A stretch of DNA of 64,000 nt. Origin: Cinnamomum chago (Eukaryota > Streptophyta > Magnoliopsida > Laurales > Lauraceae). The notes beneath the pieces were generated by a model, which ran no database searches, was not told where the DNA came from, and saw only the letters and a list, made by a program, of their open reading frames with translations. Location: contig CP142456.1 in the NCBI GenBank assembly GCA_038049695.1, positions 78,825,422 to 78,889,421 of the forward strand, given 5' to 3'. Made by a program: the position numbers and the translations under genes. Numbering within the stretch: position 1 is the first letter of the stretch; the number at the start of each line of letters is the position of its first letter. Below are positions 36,425-47,973 of this stretch, piece after piece.

Positions 36425-36700
36425 CTCTGTCCAAGAAGATGGCACCCAAGTGCATCTACAGTTGTGAACGGTGGATATTTGCTCCGAAAAAAACCCATCC
36501 ATCTTTGATTTTCCATACGTTTTTTGGGTTTAGTGTTTTAAATGTGCAATTTTTTGACTATCCCAAAAAATGGCACCCAAGTGCATCTAGAGTTTTGAAC
36601 GGTGGATATTTGCTCCTAAAGTGACACTACCATCTTTAATTTGCACATACGTTTTTGGATTTAGGGTTTTAAATTTACATGTATTTGACAATAAAGAAAT
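36425..36700. repeat. Subterminal tandem repeat, about 133-bp units
   Basis: Two units share ATGGCACCCAAGTGCATCTA, GAACGGTGGATATTTGCTCC, CATACGTTTTT and GTTTTAAAT (about 36437-36568 and 36569-36697). A third, decayed unit follows near 36848-36925 (GGTGGATATGCTCCTACAGT). They lie between the left terminal repeat and the first transposase exon. Confidence 0.75.
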
Positions 36701-37423
36701 CACTTCTCTTCTTCACTGTATTATTTATCCTAACTAAAACTAAAACACAACATTCATGCGCCATGTTAATTCATTTTCATCTATTTCCTTTTACAAGATT
36801 TAGAAATTTTAACAGCATATTTGCCTTGTCTCATGAAATTGTTATAAAAGGTGGATATGCTCCTACAGTTACACTATCTTATTTAGTTTTCATAATCCCT
36901 TTTTGGTTGAGGGTTTAAAATGCGCATAATCTCTGTATGTCATTGTTGAACAATACAATTAGTACACCCTTAGAATATCACAATGCATTTACTTTAAACA
37001 TACATTTGGCCTTTCACCATGGGCACTGTTTATGTATACATATTTACCTTTTATTCCTATCACTATTATAAACTAATTTAATATTTATAAACAGCATGTC
37101 AGATTGCGAGGTTCTAATCATATTCCACTACGATGGAAACTTTGAATTTGATATTATGCGTCCCGTCTATAACGGAGGAAAGCAGAAGATGAGGTATTTA
37201 TCAACCGACATAACATATGGGTCATTGGTTGCTGAAGCAATCGAAGCATCTAATTGGGATTCATCTACTAAAAGTTTAAGCATACAATACCTTCATCACA
37301 ATGGACGTGCATTTTCACTGGCTAGCATTGAAGATGATAATGATGTGAACAGAATGATCAAAGCATCGGGTCAGGATACAAATGGGATCTACTTATATGT
37401 TTCTAAAAGTTGGAACAATGGAC

Positions 37424-39630
37424 TGTAAGTCCTGGGGATCCGAACCCTAGAGGGGGGGTGAATAGGGTGAGCTCCAATTATGACCAATTTTAATCAAATT
37501 TAACTTCTTAAAAACAAACTAGTCACATGTGATGATTTATCATGCAAGATGCGGAAGCTAACAAAAGAATCACCACAAAGCAAGCACCATCACACAAGTA
37601 TTTATAGTGGTTCGGCCTCAATGCCTACATCCACTACCGGCTTGTGATCCAACACCCCACCGGATTTCCACTATTTATGCTTTTCAATAGGCTAAGCAAT
37701 AACCTTTACAATATGCTTTCCAAGGCTAAGCAATAACCTTTACATTGATGTTTTTCAAGGCTTAACATCAACCTATACATTATGCTTTTATAGGCTAAGC
37801 AATAACCTCTTCAACCACAAGGTTGGTTATCTCTCTAAATTAGTGTCTATAAACACTTGATGGAGATTCAATTAAGCTCATTACAATGCCTCTTAATTAA
37901 GTGGATATGGAAGTGAAAAACTAATACACACTCACACTATGAATGCAAAGATGAAAGTACATGAAGTGTGTGTGTGTGGTCCTCAATCATTTTGAAAATG
38001 AAAGCTCATAAATGTATGCCTAAGGCTTTTGAAAGTTTTAGCTCAAAAACATTTATGATTGAGGAAATGCTAATCACATGTTAAAAGTAACAACTTGTTA
38101 ATGAGATCAAAGATTTACAAGTTGTATGAAATTAATTAGCTCTAAACATGTGAAGCATATGGATGTCAATCAAATCAACAATGAAGCTCAAAACATAAAA
38201 AATAGATTGATTGAAAATAGGGGACAAATCATATGTAATTATAAATACAGCTTGAAAAAGATATACCTATCAAAGTAAGGCAAGTTGTGAAACTTTAAAA
38301 CAATAATACACATATGATTTGTAAAGATGTTGAATCCAAAACATAAGATACATTTGAAAGAGATTTTCTTATAATGGAAAAACAACAACCAAAGATTCAA
38401 CAAAGTATATGAATCATGTTACATATTTCATTAACATGATCTACTTAGATTTACCAAAGATAAAGTACTACTTTGATTGAATCAATGGTGATGCATCCAA
38501 AACAATAGATCAATTCAAAATATAGAACATGCTAAGGATACAACACATCATAGTTTATCATGTTACTAAAGATTTACCTAAGATAAAACAAAACATGAAA
38601 ACATATGATTTGTAAAGAAGTTGAGTCCAAAACATAAGATAGTTTTGAAAGTGATTTTCTTATGATGGAAAACAACAACCAAAGATTCAACCAAGTATAG
38701 GAATCATGTTACATATAATTTCAAAGGTTCTTTCATTAACATGATCTACTTAGATTTACCAAATAAAGTACTACTTGGATTGAATCATATGGTGTTGTAT
38801 CCAAAACAATAAATCAATTCAAAACACAAAACATGTTAAGGACACAACACAAACATAGTTTAACATGCTAGAAATGATTTACCAAAAATAAAACAAAGCA
38901 TGAAAACATATGATTAAGGAAAGTAAAGCCTACTTGGTGATTTAACTTCATTAATCCAAGCTTTAGCTTTCCTAATGCTCCCCTTCATCCCATGGTTCTT
39001 TTCCCTTGAATATGCCTCAAAACCTCTCAAGGAGGGGCTTAAAATTCCCAACATTTGGCAAAGGAAAGAACTCATATTTATAGCAAAAAGTGCCCAACGG
39101 CTAGTCCTCGGTCGACCTAGACACTGGTCTCGGTCGACCTAGAACACACAACGGTCAGATTTCTGACCGTTTGAGCTTCATGTCACTTTTTACTGCAGTG
39201 TCCTCGGTCGACCGAGACCTCTGGGTCGGTCGACCGACGACACTGCCGGGCCACCCCCCTTTTTGCAAAAATTCCAACTTTTGCCTATTAGAAGGTAATT
39301 CTCTGGGAGACCTTTTGGCCACTAAATCAAGCTTAAAAAACATGTTTTAAAGATTCTAATGGTTTTTAAAACATGAACATAAAAAGCCAAAAAAGATTCA
39401 AAACTTTTAAAACAAAGGCTTGCTTGATTTCTTGAAAACTCTTTTCTAAAACAAATGCATCCAAGATTTAAAACAAAACATGCATAAATCAATACTTTTA
39501 CAACTCTTTAAAAACAATGCATGTATAAAACAAGATATCAAGATTTCTAAATCAATGCAAATGTGTGTGAATCAAATGAAGCTTGAATGATAATGCATCC
39601 ATCAAATTGCAATCTACAAAATACCTAACA
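37424..39630 (-). repeat. 3' LTR of the Sirevirus-like element
   Basis: 2207 bases, against 1767 for the solo LTR. The difference is explained partly by an internal tandem duplication. Shared landmarks include CCTAGAGGGGGGGTGAATAG, TAGTGGTTCGGCC, TAGGCTAAGCAATAACC and the TCGGTCGACC(G/T)A palindromes near 39105-39240. A TATA-like GCTATAAATATGAG (minus strand) sits just downstream of the palindromes. Confidence 0.78.
38311..38907. repeat. Roughly 300-bp tandem duplication inside the LTR
   Basis: Units of 291 and 306 bases (38311-38601 and 38602-38907) both start CATATGATTTGTAAAGA and share CCAAAACATAAGATA, ACAACAACCAAAGATTCAAC and TTAACATGATCTACTTAGAT. The unit is single or absent in the solo LTR, so it expanded in this lineage. 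Confidence 0.82.
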
Positions 39631-42600
39631 ATCTCCCCCATTGCAATTTGATGGCAACTCACTCACCAATGAAAAACACACTTAGTCTTCAGCTCCCCCT
39701 AAGCTGGACAAGTCTTGAAATCTTCTTGGATGCTCCTTCTCTTAGCTTGAGCTCTTTTCTTCATTCTTCATGATGCTTGGTGCTTGATCATTCTTCAATC
39801 TTTCTTTCTTTATGGCCAAGCATCTTCTTTAGCTCCAAGCTTTCTTTCTTCTAGTTGCTCTCCCCCTTTGAGCATGCCTCTTTCTCCCTTTGGCAAGGTA
39901 TGTATTCTCTCCCCTATAGAAGATCATACAAAACCTCCCCTTAGGAAGCTTGGACATTCTCTTTACCCTTTTGAGAACTTGCATAATTTCTCCCCCTTTG
40001 CCATTAAATTGCAAAGGTACCTACACACATGAAATAAGAAAAATACCTTTAGTAGCAGCTGTTAACAAATGAAATCGAAAATGAAATACATAACAGGCTA
40101 TCATGTGAGGTAGTAGTCTCTAAGGGCTCAAAGGCAATCCAAGGGTGAATTTGATCAAAACTAATACTTCCTATGAAGGTTTACACTCCCCTTCAATCCA
40201 TTCTCTTCTTTTGTCAAACTTTTGACAAGATTTAACTATTAGATTCAAGAAGTAGATGGTTTAACCAAATGAGGATCAACTTCAAGGAAATGATTAGATT
40301 CATTTAACTATAAGGCTCATATGATCAAATTGCCAAAAGAGAGCTAGGTCTAAAGAGAAAAGCAATCATGGGATACCAATTGGAAAAACAAAAGAATACC
40401 AATTGAGATTTAAGGATAAGTCTATTAAACAAAATCACTCTAAAATGGATTTAAAGATATACCTATTAGGAAAAATCCAAATTAGAGCTATCCATGAAGC
40501 AATGGGGTTTATTAATCATAGCATCAAATAATCTAACTATGGAGAACATATGCTATGAAAATTTTGAACTCATTTCATTCAATCAATAAATATGACTATT
40601 AAAGTGCAAGATGAGTGAAATGAAATTCAAACATGAAGCCAACCTCAACTAATAACCAACCAATATTATGAACACATAAACATGGTGGTCATGAGATATA
40701 CCTATATGAGCAAAAGAGGTGGCAACATGAAAATTATGATGCTAATGGTGTGTGACATGGAACAATCATATTACTTATCAATGCACACAAGGTTTATCAC
40801 ATTCACAAGAAATCAAATCAATCAAAAAATATACCAATTGAAACCAATTGAATTTGATAACATGATAAAGAGCAAGAATGTGACAAACACAACATTCCAT
40901 CAAGCATCATAAATGGATATTCATCACTTTTAAAGATATGACTAATGAGCATAGTGATGAACAAGATAAATTGCAATGCAAAAGGATATAACTTTGTAAA
41001 GCATGCAATTTTCAAAGTGTCAAAATCATATGAAGTCAACATCTAAGATATCCATCAAACATATAGAAATATGAGGAATGGATTTCAAAGAGTTTCATAT
41101 GATTAAGATCACTACTTATGAAGTTGAAACATGTATAAAGATGATATCACTTAGAGAAAATACATGAATCAACATCATAACCATCCAAAAAGAATATGAC
41201 TAGAAGGCATAGAGGATGGATTTTAGTTCTAGTATGGTTTCTACAAATATAATAAATAACACAACCATACATAGAACGATTTGACATTTGCATAGAGAGG
41301 ATTAATCAACATTCAAGATCTAACTCATACCAATCATCAAAAAGAATATAACTATGTAAGCACAAGTAGGTATGAAGTTAAAATGATCAATCTATCATGG
41401 AACATCTCCACTCTTAGCAAATGTACTAAGCTTACAATGCAATGGAAAATGGATATGTGGTTTAAACCAAATGAACTTAGCACATAAAATCACATATGTA
41501 CTTAAAAAGCTCAAATACAAGATTTTACTATAAAGCACATAAACAATCATCAAAATGCATTAATGAGAATATACCAAGTTAGGCACATACATGCAAATCA
41601 ATGAAACCATATCCAACCAAGCAATGTAAGACATCAAAATCAATTTGCATAAAGAATGTAACTAAATGAGCAAAGATGCAAATTGTTTGTAAAAATTATT
41701 TCCTTTCAAATGATATAATCATAATTAGGCACAAGGAAATAAATTCAAGGAAAATGCTTCTATAAATACAACCAATAAAGCTTAGAACATTTTTCAAAGT
41801 TTCTCAAATCACTTCAATTTATGAAAGAATCATTTATAGAATTATGAGCAAGTGATTTTGAAAAACAAGAAGTGTACTATTGTAAAATTTTCAATTTGTA
41901 AAACAATAGACACTCACAAATTTTCCATACCAAGAGATATAACTTGAAAATCAATGGAAAACTTAAATAGCTCCAAATCATTTGATTTACAAAAAGGATC
42001 TAACTATGACAACCATCAAATGATTTTCCAACATCGATTGATCATGAAAAAACTAGCTATGAAAGCATTTGTAATCACAATCAATTGATCATGAATAGAT
42101 ATGCACTACAAGAGATATAACTATATGAACAAAATGCAAATCCATCATGAAAATATTGCAATCAAAGGATTTTGAAAACCATGAGATATAACTTAAAAAG
42201 TTCATGAATTCCCTGATCGTGACACATTTCGGAAGACTGTGGCTAAGTTCGCAATTTATGGAAATTTTACTCTGAAGCACTTGAAGACAAACATGTACAA
42301 AGTGACAGCATGCTGTAAAGATCAGAATTGCCCTTGGCACATTCATGCCTCTATCGTGGAATCAGGACCACAATTCAAAGTGCGTACGTATAATCCTGTC
42401 CATAGATGCTCGAAGCCAATGATGGGAATGGCACATAAACAGGCGTCAGCATTGTTAATTTCGGAGTTCATCATGGATAGAGTCCGACAAAATGTCAATC
42501 TGAAACCAAAAGAGATCATGAACGACTACCAAATGGAATATGGGACAACTATTAGTTACAGGAAGGCACATGTAGCAAAGGAGATAGCCCTGCGTGCAGT

Positions 42601-43888
42601 GCGAGGCTCTTACGAAGAGTCATTTCAAATGCTGCCTAGTTATTGTATTGAACTGCAGAGGACCAATCCAGGCACAATAACAAACATAGACACCACATCT
42701 GAGGACCGTTTCAGAAAATTTTTCTGGGCATTCGGAGTTTGTCTAAGGTCTTTCATTACTACGTGCAGACCAATGATTGCTATAGATGTGACACATCTCC
42801 GAGGGAAGTATCCAGGTGTCTTGCTCGTTGCCGTTACACACGATGCCAATCATAAGCTCCTCCCCATCGCTTTTGCCTTTGCGGAAGCCGAACGACGTGA
42901 CAGTTGGGAGTGGTTCCTTGCAAACCTACATATAGCGCTGGGTGAGCCTAATAACTTGACTATTGTGTCGGACCGTCAAAAGGGTCTTATTCCGGCGCTC
43001 TTGAACACCATACCCTCCGCAAAGCATTGTTATTGTTGCCGTCACATTGCCGAGAATATTAGGGTAGCTTTCAGTGATGCGGCAATTGTTATGAAATTTT
43101 GGCGTGCTGCCAAAGCAAACAGGCCGTTTGAGTATGATGCATATATGGCCGATATTCGGGCAGTCAACCAAGAGGCATTCACTTACATTGATTCAATTGG
43201 AAGGCAACGTTGGGCTGATGCACATGTAGAAGGACGGCGGTATGACATGCTCACTAATAACGCTGCAGAATGCACAAATGGCCTCTTAAAGGACACAATG
43301 GTCCTTCCTATTACAAAACAGGTCGAGGAAATACGGGCCAAGCTAATGGAATTTTACCAGAAGCGCCATCTTGAATAGGAAGCAATTACAAGCCGTCTAA
43401 CACCTTATGCGGAGAAAGTTTTGGAAAAAGAAAGTGAAGAAGCTCGACGATTGCATGTTCGTGTGGCTGGTCTAGTTGAGTTTCAGGTACAATCTGCGGA
43501 GTACGTGGACGTCGTCGATCTTGAACGCAAGACTTGCACATGTCAAAAATGGGAGATTTTGGGGATCCCGTGTTCTCATGCATTGGCTTCAATGAGAGTT
43601 AGAAACTATGACCCATATGAATTCTGCGAACATTGGTACCTATCAAGTGTATATCGTACGACGTATAGTGAAGTGTTGCATGCTACCCGAGACAGTAAAC
43701 AATGGGAGCAGACATCTGATGAACGAGTTTTGCCACCACGAGCTACTAAACAGCCAGGGCGGCTAAAGAAGAATAGGATTCGGACCGAGGATTGTGGCCG
43801 CCAACGGAGGGTAGTCACCTGTGGTAATTGTAAGGAGAGGGGGCATAATCGACAAAGTTGCCGCAATCCACCGTCGCAAATTTGAAGA

Positions 43889-44520
43889 TGGAAAGGGAAT
43901 GCAAGAGTCAACGTGAACTCCTTTTTGGTTGGTGTTGGTATTTTGTATAACAGCAATCTGGACAGTGTATAGTCTACTGAAGCATTTTTTGGAAGGGGAA
44001 TGCAAGAGTCAACGTGAACTCCTTTTTGGTTGGTGTTGGTATTTTGTATAACAGCAATCTGGACAGTGTATAGTCTACTAAAGCATTTTTTGGAAGGGGA
44101 ATGCAAGAGTCAACGTGAACTCCTTTTTGGTTGGTGTTGGTATTTTGTATAACAGCAATCTGGACAGTGTATAGTCTACTGAAGCATTTTTTGGAAGGGG
44201 AATGCAAGAGTCAACGTGAACTCCTTTTTTGTTGGTGTTGGTATTTTGTATAACAGCAATTTGGACAGTGTATAGTCTACTAGAGCATTTTGTATAAGGG
44301 GAATGCAAGAGTCAACGTGAACTCCTTTTTGGTTGGTGTTGGTATTTTGTATAACAGCAATTTGGACAGTGTATAGTCTACTGGAGCATTTTTTGGAAGG
44401 GGAATGCAAGAGTCAACGTGAACTCCTTTTTGGTTGGTGTTAGTATTTTGTATAAATGTGATAGAAGATGTTGCCGTGATGGGGCTTTGTACATTTTGTT
44501 CGGCGCATTTTTTGGAAGGG
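43889..44520. repeat. Tandem array of about six 101-bp units just after the transposase stop
   Basis: Units begin GGAAGGGGAATGCAAGAGTC at about 43890, 43991, 44092, 44193, 44294 and 44396. They run through AACGTGAACTCCTTTTTGG, GGTATTTTGTATAACAGCAA and GGACAGTGTATAGTCTACT. A partial seventh unit (GCATTTTTTGGAAGGG) ends near 44520. Copies are almost identical. The array starts within five bases of the transposase stop codon, so it would form its 3' untranslated region. Minus-strand open frames repeated across it are a by-product. Confidence 0.92.
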
Positions 44521-44704
44521 CATATTGTGTTGTGCCCATGTCTTTTCTTTTTGTAAGGATGAATTCCTTTTTGTGGTTAATATATGTTGAAAACTCTATT
44601 AATTTCTTGTGGATGCAAATGGTTTTAATTTTTCCAGCCTTATTGAGATATTGGCCAAATCTAGCGCCAAAAAACATCTGTTTTGTTTCACCTTAAAATA
44701 AGTG

Positions 44705-45056
44705 CAGACAGTCGATATCGACTGTGCCTGTGTTTTTTATGTTTCAGTTAAATGGTCGATATCGACTATAGTAATAGTCGATATCGACTATGTCTGTGTT
44801 TTTTATGTTTCAGTTAAGTGGTTGATATCGACTATAGTAATAGTCGATATCGACTATGTCTGTGTTTTTTTATGTTTCAGTTAAATTGTCGATATCGACT
44901 ATAGTAATAGTCGATATCGACTAGTGTTTTGTATGTTTCAGTTAAATGGTCGATATCGACTATAGTAATAGTCGATATCGACTATTTCTGTGTTTTTTTG
45001 TGTTCCGTTAAATAGTCGATATCGATTGTAATAATGGTCGATATCGACTATTTGTT
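44705..45056. repeat. Palindrome array, core TCGATATCGA, between the convergent MULE genes
   Basis: Eleven copies of the palindrome TAGTCGATATCGACTA or close variants lie in about 350 bases. They are mostly in pairs joined by TATAGTAA and separated by TGTGTTTTTTATGTTTCAGT, giving tandem units of about 65-70 bases. The same palindrome occurs once in each terminal repeat (about 36132-36146 and 54352-54367). Such arrays can be protein-binding sites or form cruciforms; a binding site for the element's own proteins is inferred, not shown. Confidence 0.9.
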
Positions 45057-45814
45057 GTTGAAAAACAACATAACACATTCATGAGGAAAAAGTCTGAATA
45101 TGTACAGACATTCACATTCCCATATACATGCTTCCCATACATTCATTCCTCCAATCCATGCTAATAATCCATTCTCATTCCATGAGAATAACAACTTTCA
45201 AAATTCATTGTTACTAAATTGTCCATGAGAATAACAAAACATTAGAATATGATAAATAACAAACCATTGTTACTAAAAGTGTTCCCACTACATAAATCAA
45301 CAACTTTCAAATTAGATAATGTCTTCTTCATCAATTTCAGTGCCCACAAGGTCCACAATTTCATCTACACGAAGTCAAAAAAAATGAATTAAATCATGTC
45401 ATTCGGGGTCTCCAACAACTGGCCAAAAACCGCAACAACTGAGGATGATCAAATCGGTAGGTTCAACAACTCAGGGAGATTCAGCCTATTAGCATTAACC
45501 TGCCAACTTCTCTTGAATAACTCAATGACAATTCTGCTTCGGAAGTAAGGGATGTCGGACTGCGTAAATGTGATTGGACGGCGGTGAACACAATGCTCAG
45601 CGAATGCAATAGCGAAAACTCCGCAATCATTACCATTGTCTTGATGAGGAATGTCTTCCTTGATCAGTATAGACCATAGAAATGGATCAGTCCACCCAAA
45701 ATGCATATACATAGCGTTCAACCACCCAATCTGCAACAATGTCAAAATTAATCAAAAGAGGGTAAAGAAATAGTATAGTTGAAGGTAATTAATTTTGTTT
45801 AAAATAATCAAGAT

Positions 45815-45985
45815 TGATGAAGGGAGAGAGACGAGAATGGGGATTGGCTTATTAGGTTAGAGTTGAAATGGGTCGTGGGGACTTGGGCTATTTTTAAGTG
45901 GGGGCTGGGCCAAAGAGGCCTTAGGGCCCGTATGGGAATTTTCCAGTGTTGGTGGGGGCTTCAGCTCCCAACCCACAAGTCCATG
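45815..45985. mobile_element. hAT-like terminal fragment in a PMD-Ulp1 intron
   Basis: It shares a nearly identical ~150-base stretch, in inverted orientation, with the left end of the 52046-53809 element: GGCTTATTAGGTTAGAGTTG, GGCCAAAGAGGCCTTAGGGC and TTTTCCAGTGTTGGTGGGGG. The terminus itself (CAGGGGCGG-type) is decayed or missing here. It lies in the intron between coding blocks 46393-46178 and 45730-45449. Confidence 0.65.
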
Positions 45986-47973
45986 TGTAGTCTCCTGTAC
46001 CAATCCCATGATAAACTAGTTTTTCCTCCTGGGTTTGTGATATGTTAGTACAAGACCTCTCACTGTGTTGTGTGATTTATGGTGGAGGAGATGAATGCGT
46101 TAAGGTAAGAAGTTTGCTTTACAAATGAGTTTTGGCCTAGTTGAGTTGGGACGTGAAACCAAGTGTACAATACTTACAAACTGCTCCGCCTTACTCCGCG
46201 TCAAACGATCACCAGCCAGACTGTTGTAGAATTCCCACCTTCTTTCATCAACGTAGCCCACAACCAACGTGAAATGGTTCCTGTAGTGTAGTACAAACAC
46301 TAGAGTACGACAATCTCGGGCTTCCCATACCCTGTGGCGATGCTTGCCGAAGGCAGCTTCAATACTGGCATCGGATCCATCCTGCCACCAACTCTGCATA
46401 CAGTAATGTATCCACAATATGAATGGTTAACACACAGTTGTGATATAAATCAGAGGGGTTTGTTCAAATTAAAGTGAATGACAATTTATCACAGACTTAC
46501 GGATATGCTTGGGTTCGAGACGAAAGCTGTGGGACATCCGTCTCTCATAATCTCAAAGTAAAAGTACATAAGATTGGTGTCCAGCCAAGTTCCCTCTTCA
46601 AGTGCTTTCTTTAGATCATTGCTGGATACCATTGTACAAATACTTGCTAGTTCATCTCCTCTGCATGAAAGAGATGTTTGTTAATAAACACAATTATTAC
46701 AGCAAATATATTAATGAAGATAGGTACAGTGTGGAAAAACACTAAGGAAACTTTCGCGCTTACTTTGTACTGTAATATTCGTTAAAACCCCTGACCAAGA
46801 ATTGCTCCTGCTCATTTAACACATAGCCCGAATGCACCATATAATGAGAGTAATCTGAAAACTTTACAGGCACCTTACGCATGCGGGGCAATCGCTTTAT
46901 TCTCCAAATCAAAGACACTATGGTAGCGGGGGGTGCTGCAGCAACTATAACGGAATCACTACGAACTGACACCGGGGTGTCGAACAATGCTCTGGCTATT
47001 GGGGGGGTGTCAAGCACCTCTTCAAATGGGGGTAAGTCAGCTGGCTCACCTTTACTTGGGGCGTCGTCACTTTGTTTCTTGCCATTTCTCTTGTAAATCT
47101 TCGCTTTTGTACTTTTCTAAGCAGCTTTCTTGACTCTCATGTGAGAGGGACCGGTCAAATCTGGATCAGCATCACTCTCTTTAGCTTCCTGAGAGGGAAC
47201 ACTGATGTGGGATGGACCAACATCAGTCTCGGGAACAGCATGAGGGGAAACAGTGTGTGTTGGACCAGGACCAGCATGGGTATCGGGAACACCCTGAGGT
47301 GGAGCACCGCGAGAGGTTCCAGTGTTTGTCTGCATATAAACAGTAAGGAACATCGTTATACTATTTAAATAGTAAATTGAAGTTCGGGCTGGGCGGTTTA
47401 CCTTCTCTACATCCTCATCGGAATCTGAACTGTTACACTCTTTCATGTTGAAGTTTTCGAATGATGTCCCGAATGCTGCTTTAAATGTCTTGAGCTTTTT
47501 CCGGATGGAATCCGCCAGCCTGGACATGCTTTTCTTCCTCCTGTCCGCCCGATCGCAAGATCGCTCTAAGCCAGCAACAAGTTCTTCGACCTGAATACAT
47601 CCCAATTCATGTAATCAGTTCAAATCAACATTACTACCATATGATTGGAAAAAATCAATTTTTATGCATAAAATTACTAACAAATTTCTGTGGAACAACT
47701 GGGGTTTCCTGCTGAGCAGGGGCTTTGGCCTCGGTACCCTCCTTGTGCTCAACCCTGCCTATGTGTTGGACAGTGTTAGCAACATACCAGAGTAAGTACT
47801 CTTCAGAATGTGCAGGCTGGGTGCACTCCTCCCCGTGCAATTGGAGTTGCCTTCTCGCAGCCCACAATCCTGCTATCTCTTCACCTATATACAAGCTGTA
47901 ATCAATTACCACTCTCTCGACACGTTCTCTTCTCACGTATGGAATACTGAAGGGAGGGGGTACAAGTTGCTTG

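Larger units (their letters stand above)
37424..42195 (-). mobile_element. Truncated Sirevirus-like Ty1/copia element (3' LTR plus part of the interior)
   Basis: On the minus strand an AT-rich interior (42195 down to 39631) leads to a polypurine tract (GGGGGAGAT, 39640-39631) and then an LTR starting TGTTAGGTATTTTG (39630) and ending GGACTTACA (37424). Extra purine tracts (GGGGGAG-type) precede it at about 39691, 39861 and 39991 in plus coordinates. Multiple polypurine tracts and GC palindromes in the LTR are features known for Sireviruses. The 5' LTR and all recognisable gag-pol are missing; the right edge abuts transposase coding sequence near 42195. The solo LTR at 47974-49740 belongs to the same family. 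Confidence 0.68.
37096..43885 (+). pseudogene. MuDR-type MULE transposase, interrupted
   Basis: Catalyses excision and insertion of the element. The N-terminal part (37096-37423) is a PB1-like domain (IIFHYDGNFEFD...ASIEDDNDVNRM). After an LTR-element insertion, coding resumes by about 42200 with the WRKY-GCM1-type DNA-binding domain (FPDRDTFRKTVAKFAIYGNF, C-x-C/H-x-C pattern). Then come the DDE transposase core (AIDVTHLRGKYPG, TIVSDRQKG, the CCRHIAENI block and NNAAECTNGL), a SWIM zinc finger (CTCQKWEILGIPCSHA) and a CCHC knuckle (CGNCKERGHNRQSC). It is broken by the insertion at 37424 and by one in-frame TAG at 43376-43378, between the DDE core and the SWIM finger. Apart from these the frame stays open, so inactivation is fairly recent. 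All three acidic catalytic residues appear present. Confidence 0.9.

Noticed and set aside
37424-39630. Initially read as the 5' LTR of a plus-strand element
   Set aside because: The sequence next to 39630 is a polypurine tract on the minus strand (GGGGGAGAT before TGTTAGG), and the TATA-like box is also on the minus strand. This makes it the 3' LTR of a minus-strand element.
43606-44677. Series of minus-strand open frames encoding nearly the same ~77-residue peptide
   Set aside because: They are the complement of the 101-bp tandem array. Each frame starts and stops at the same place in every unit, so they are by-products of the repeat.
44705-45056. CRISPR-like array of palindromic repeats
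   Set aside because: The repeats are part of a tandem satellite in which the 'spacers' (TATAGTAA and a T-rich linker) are themselves repeated. The context is a plant DNA transposon with no cas genes.
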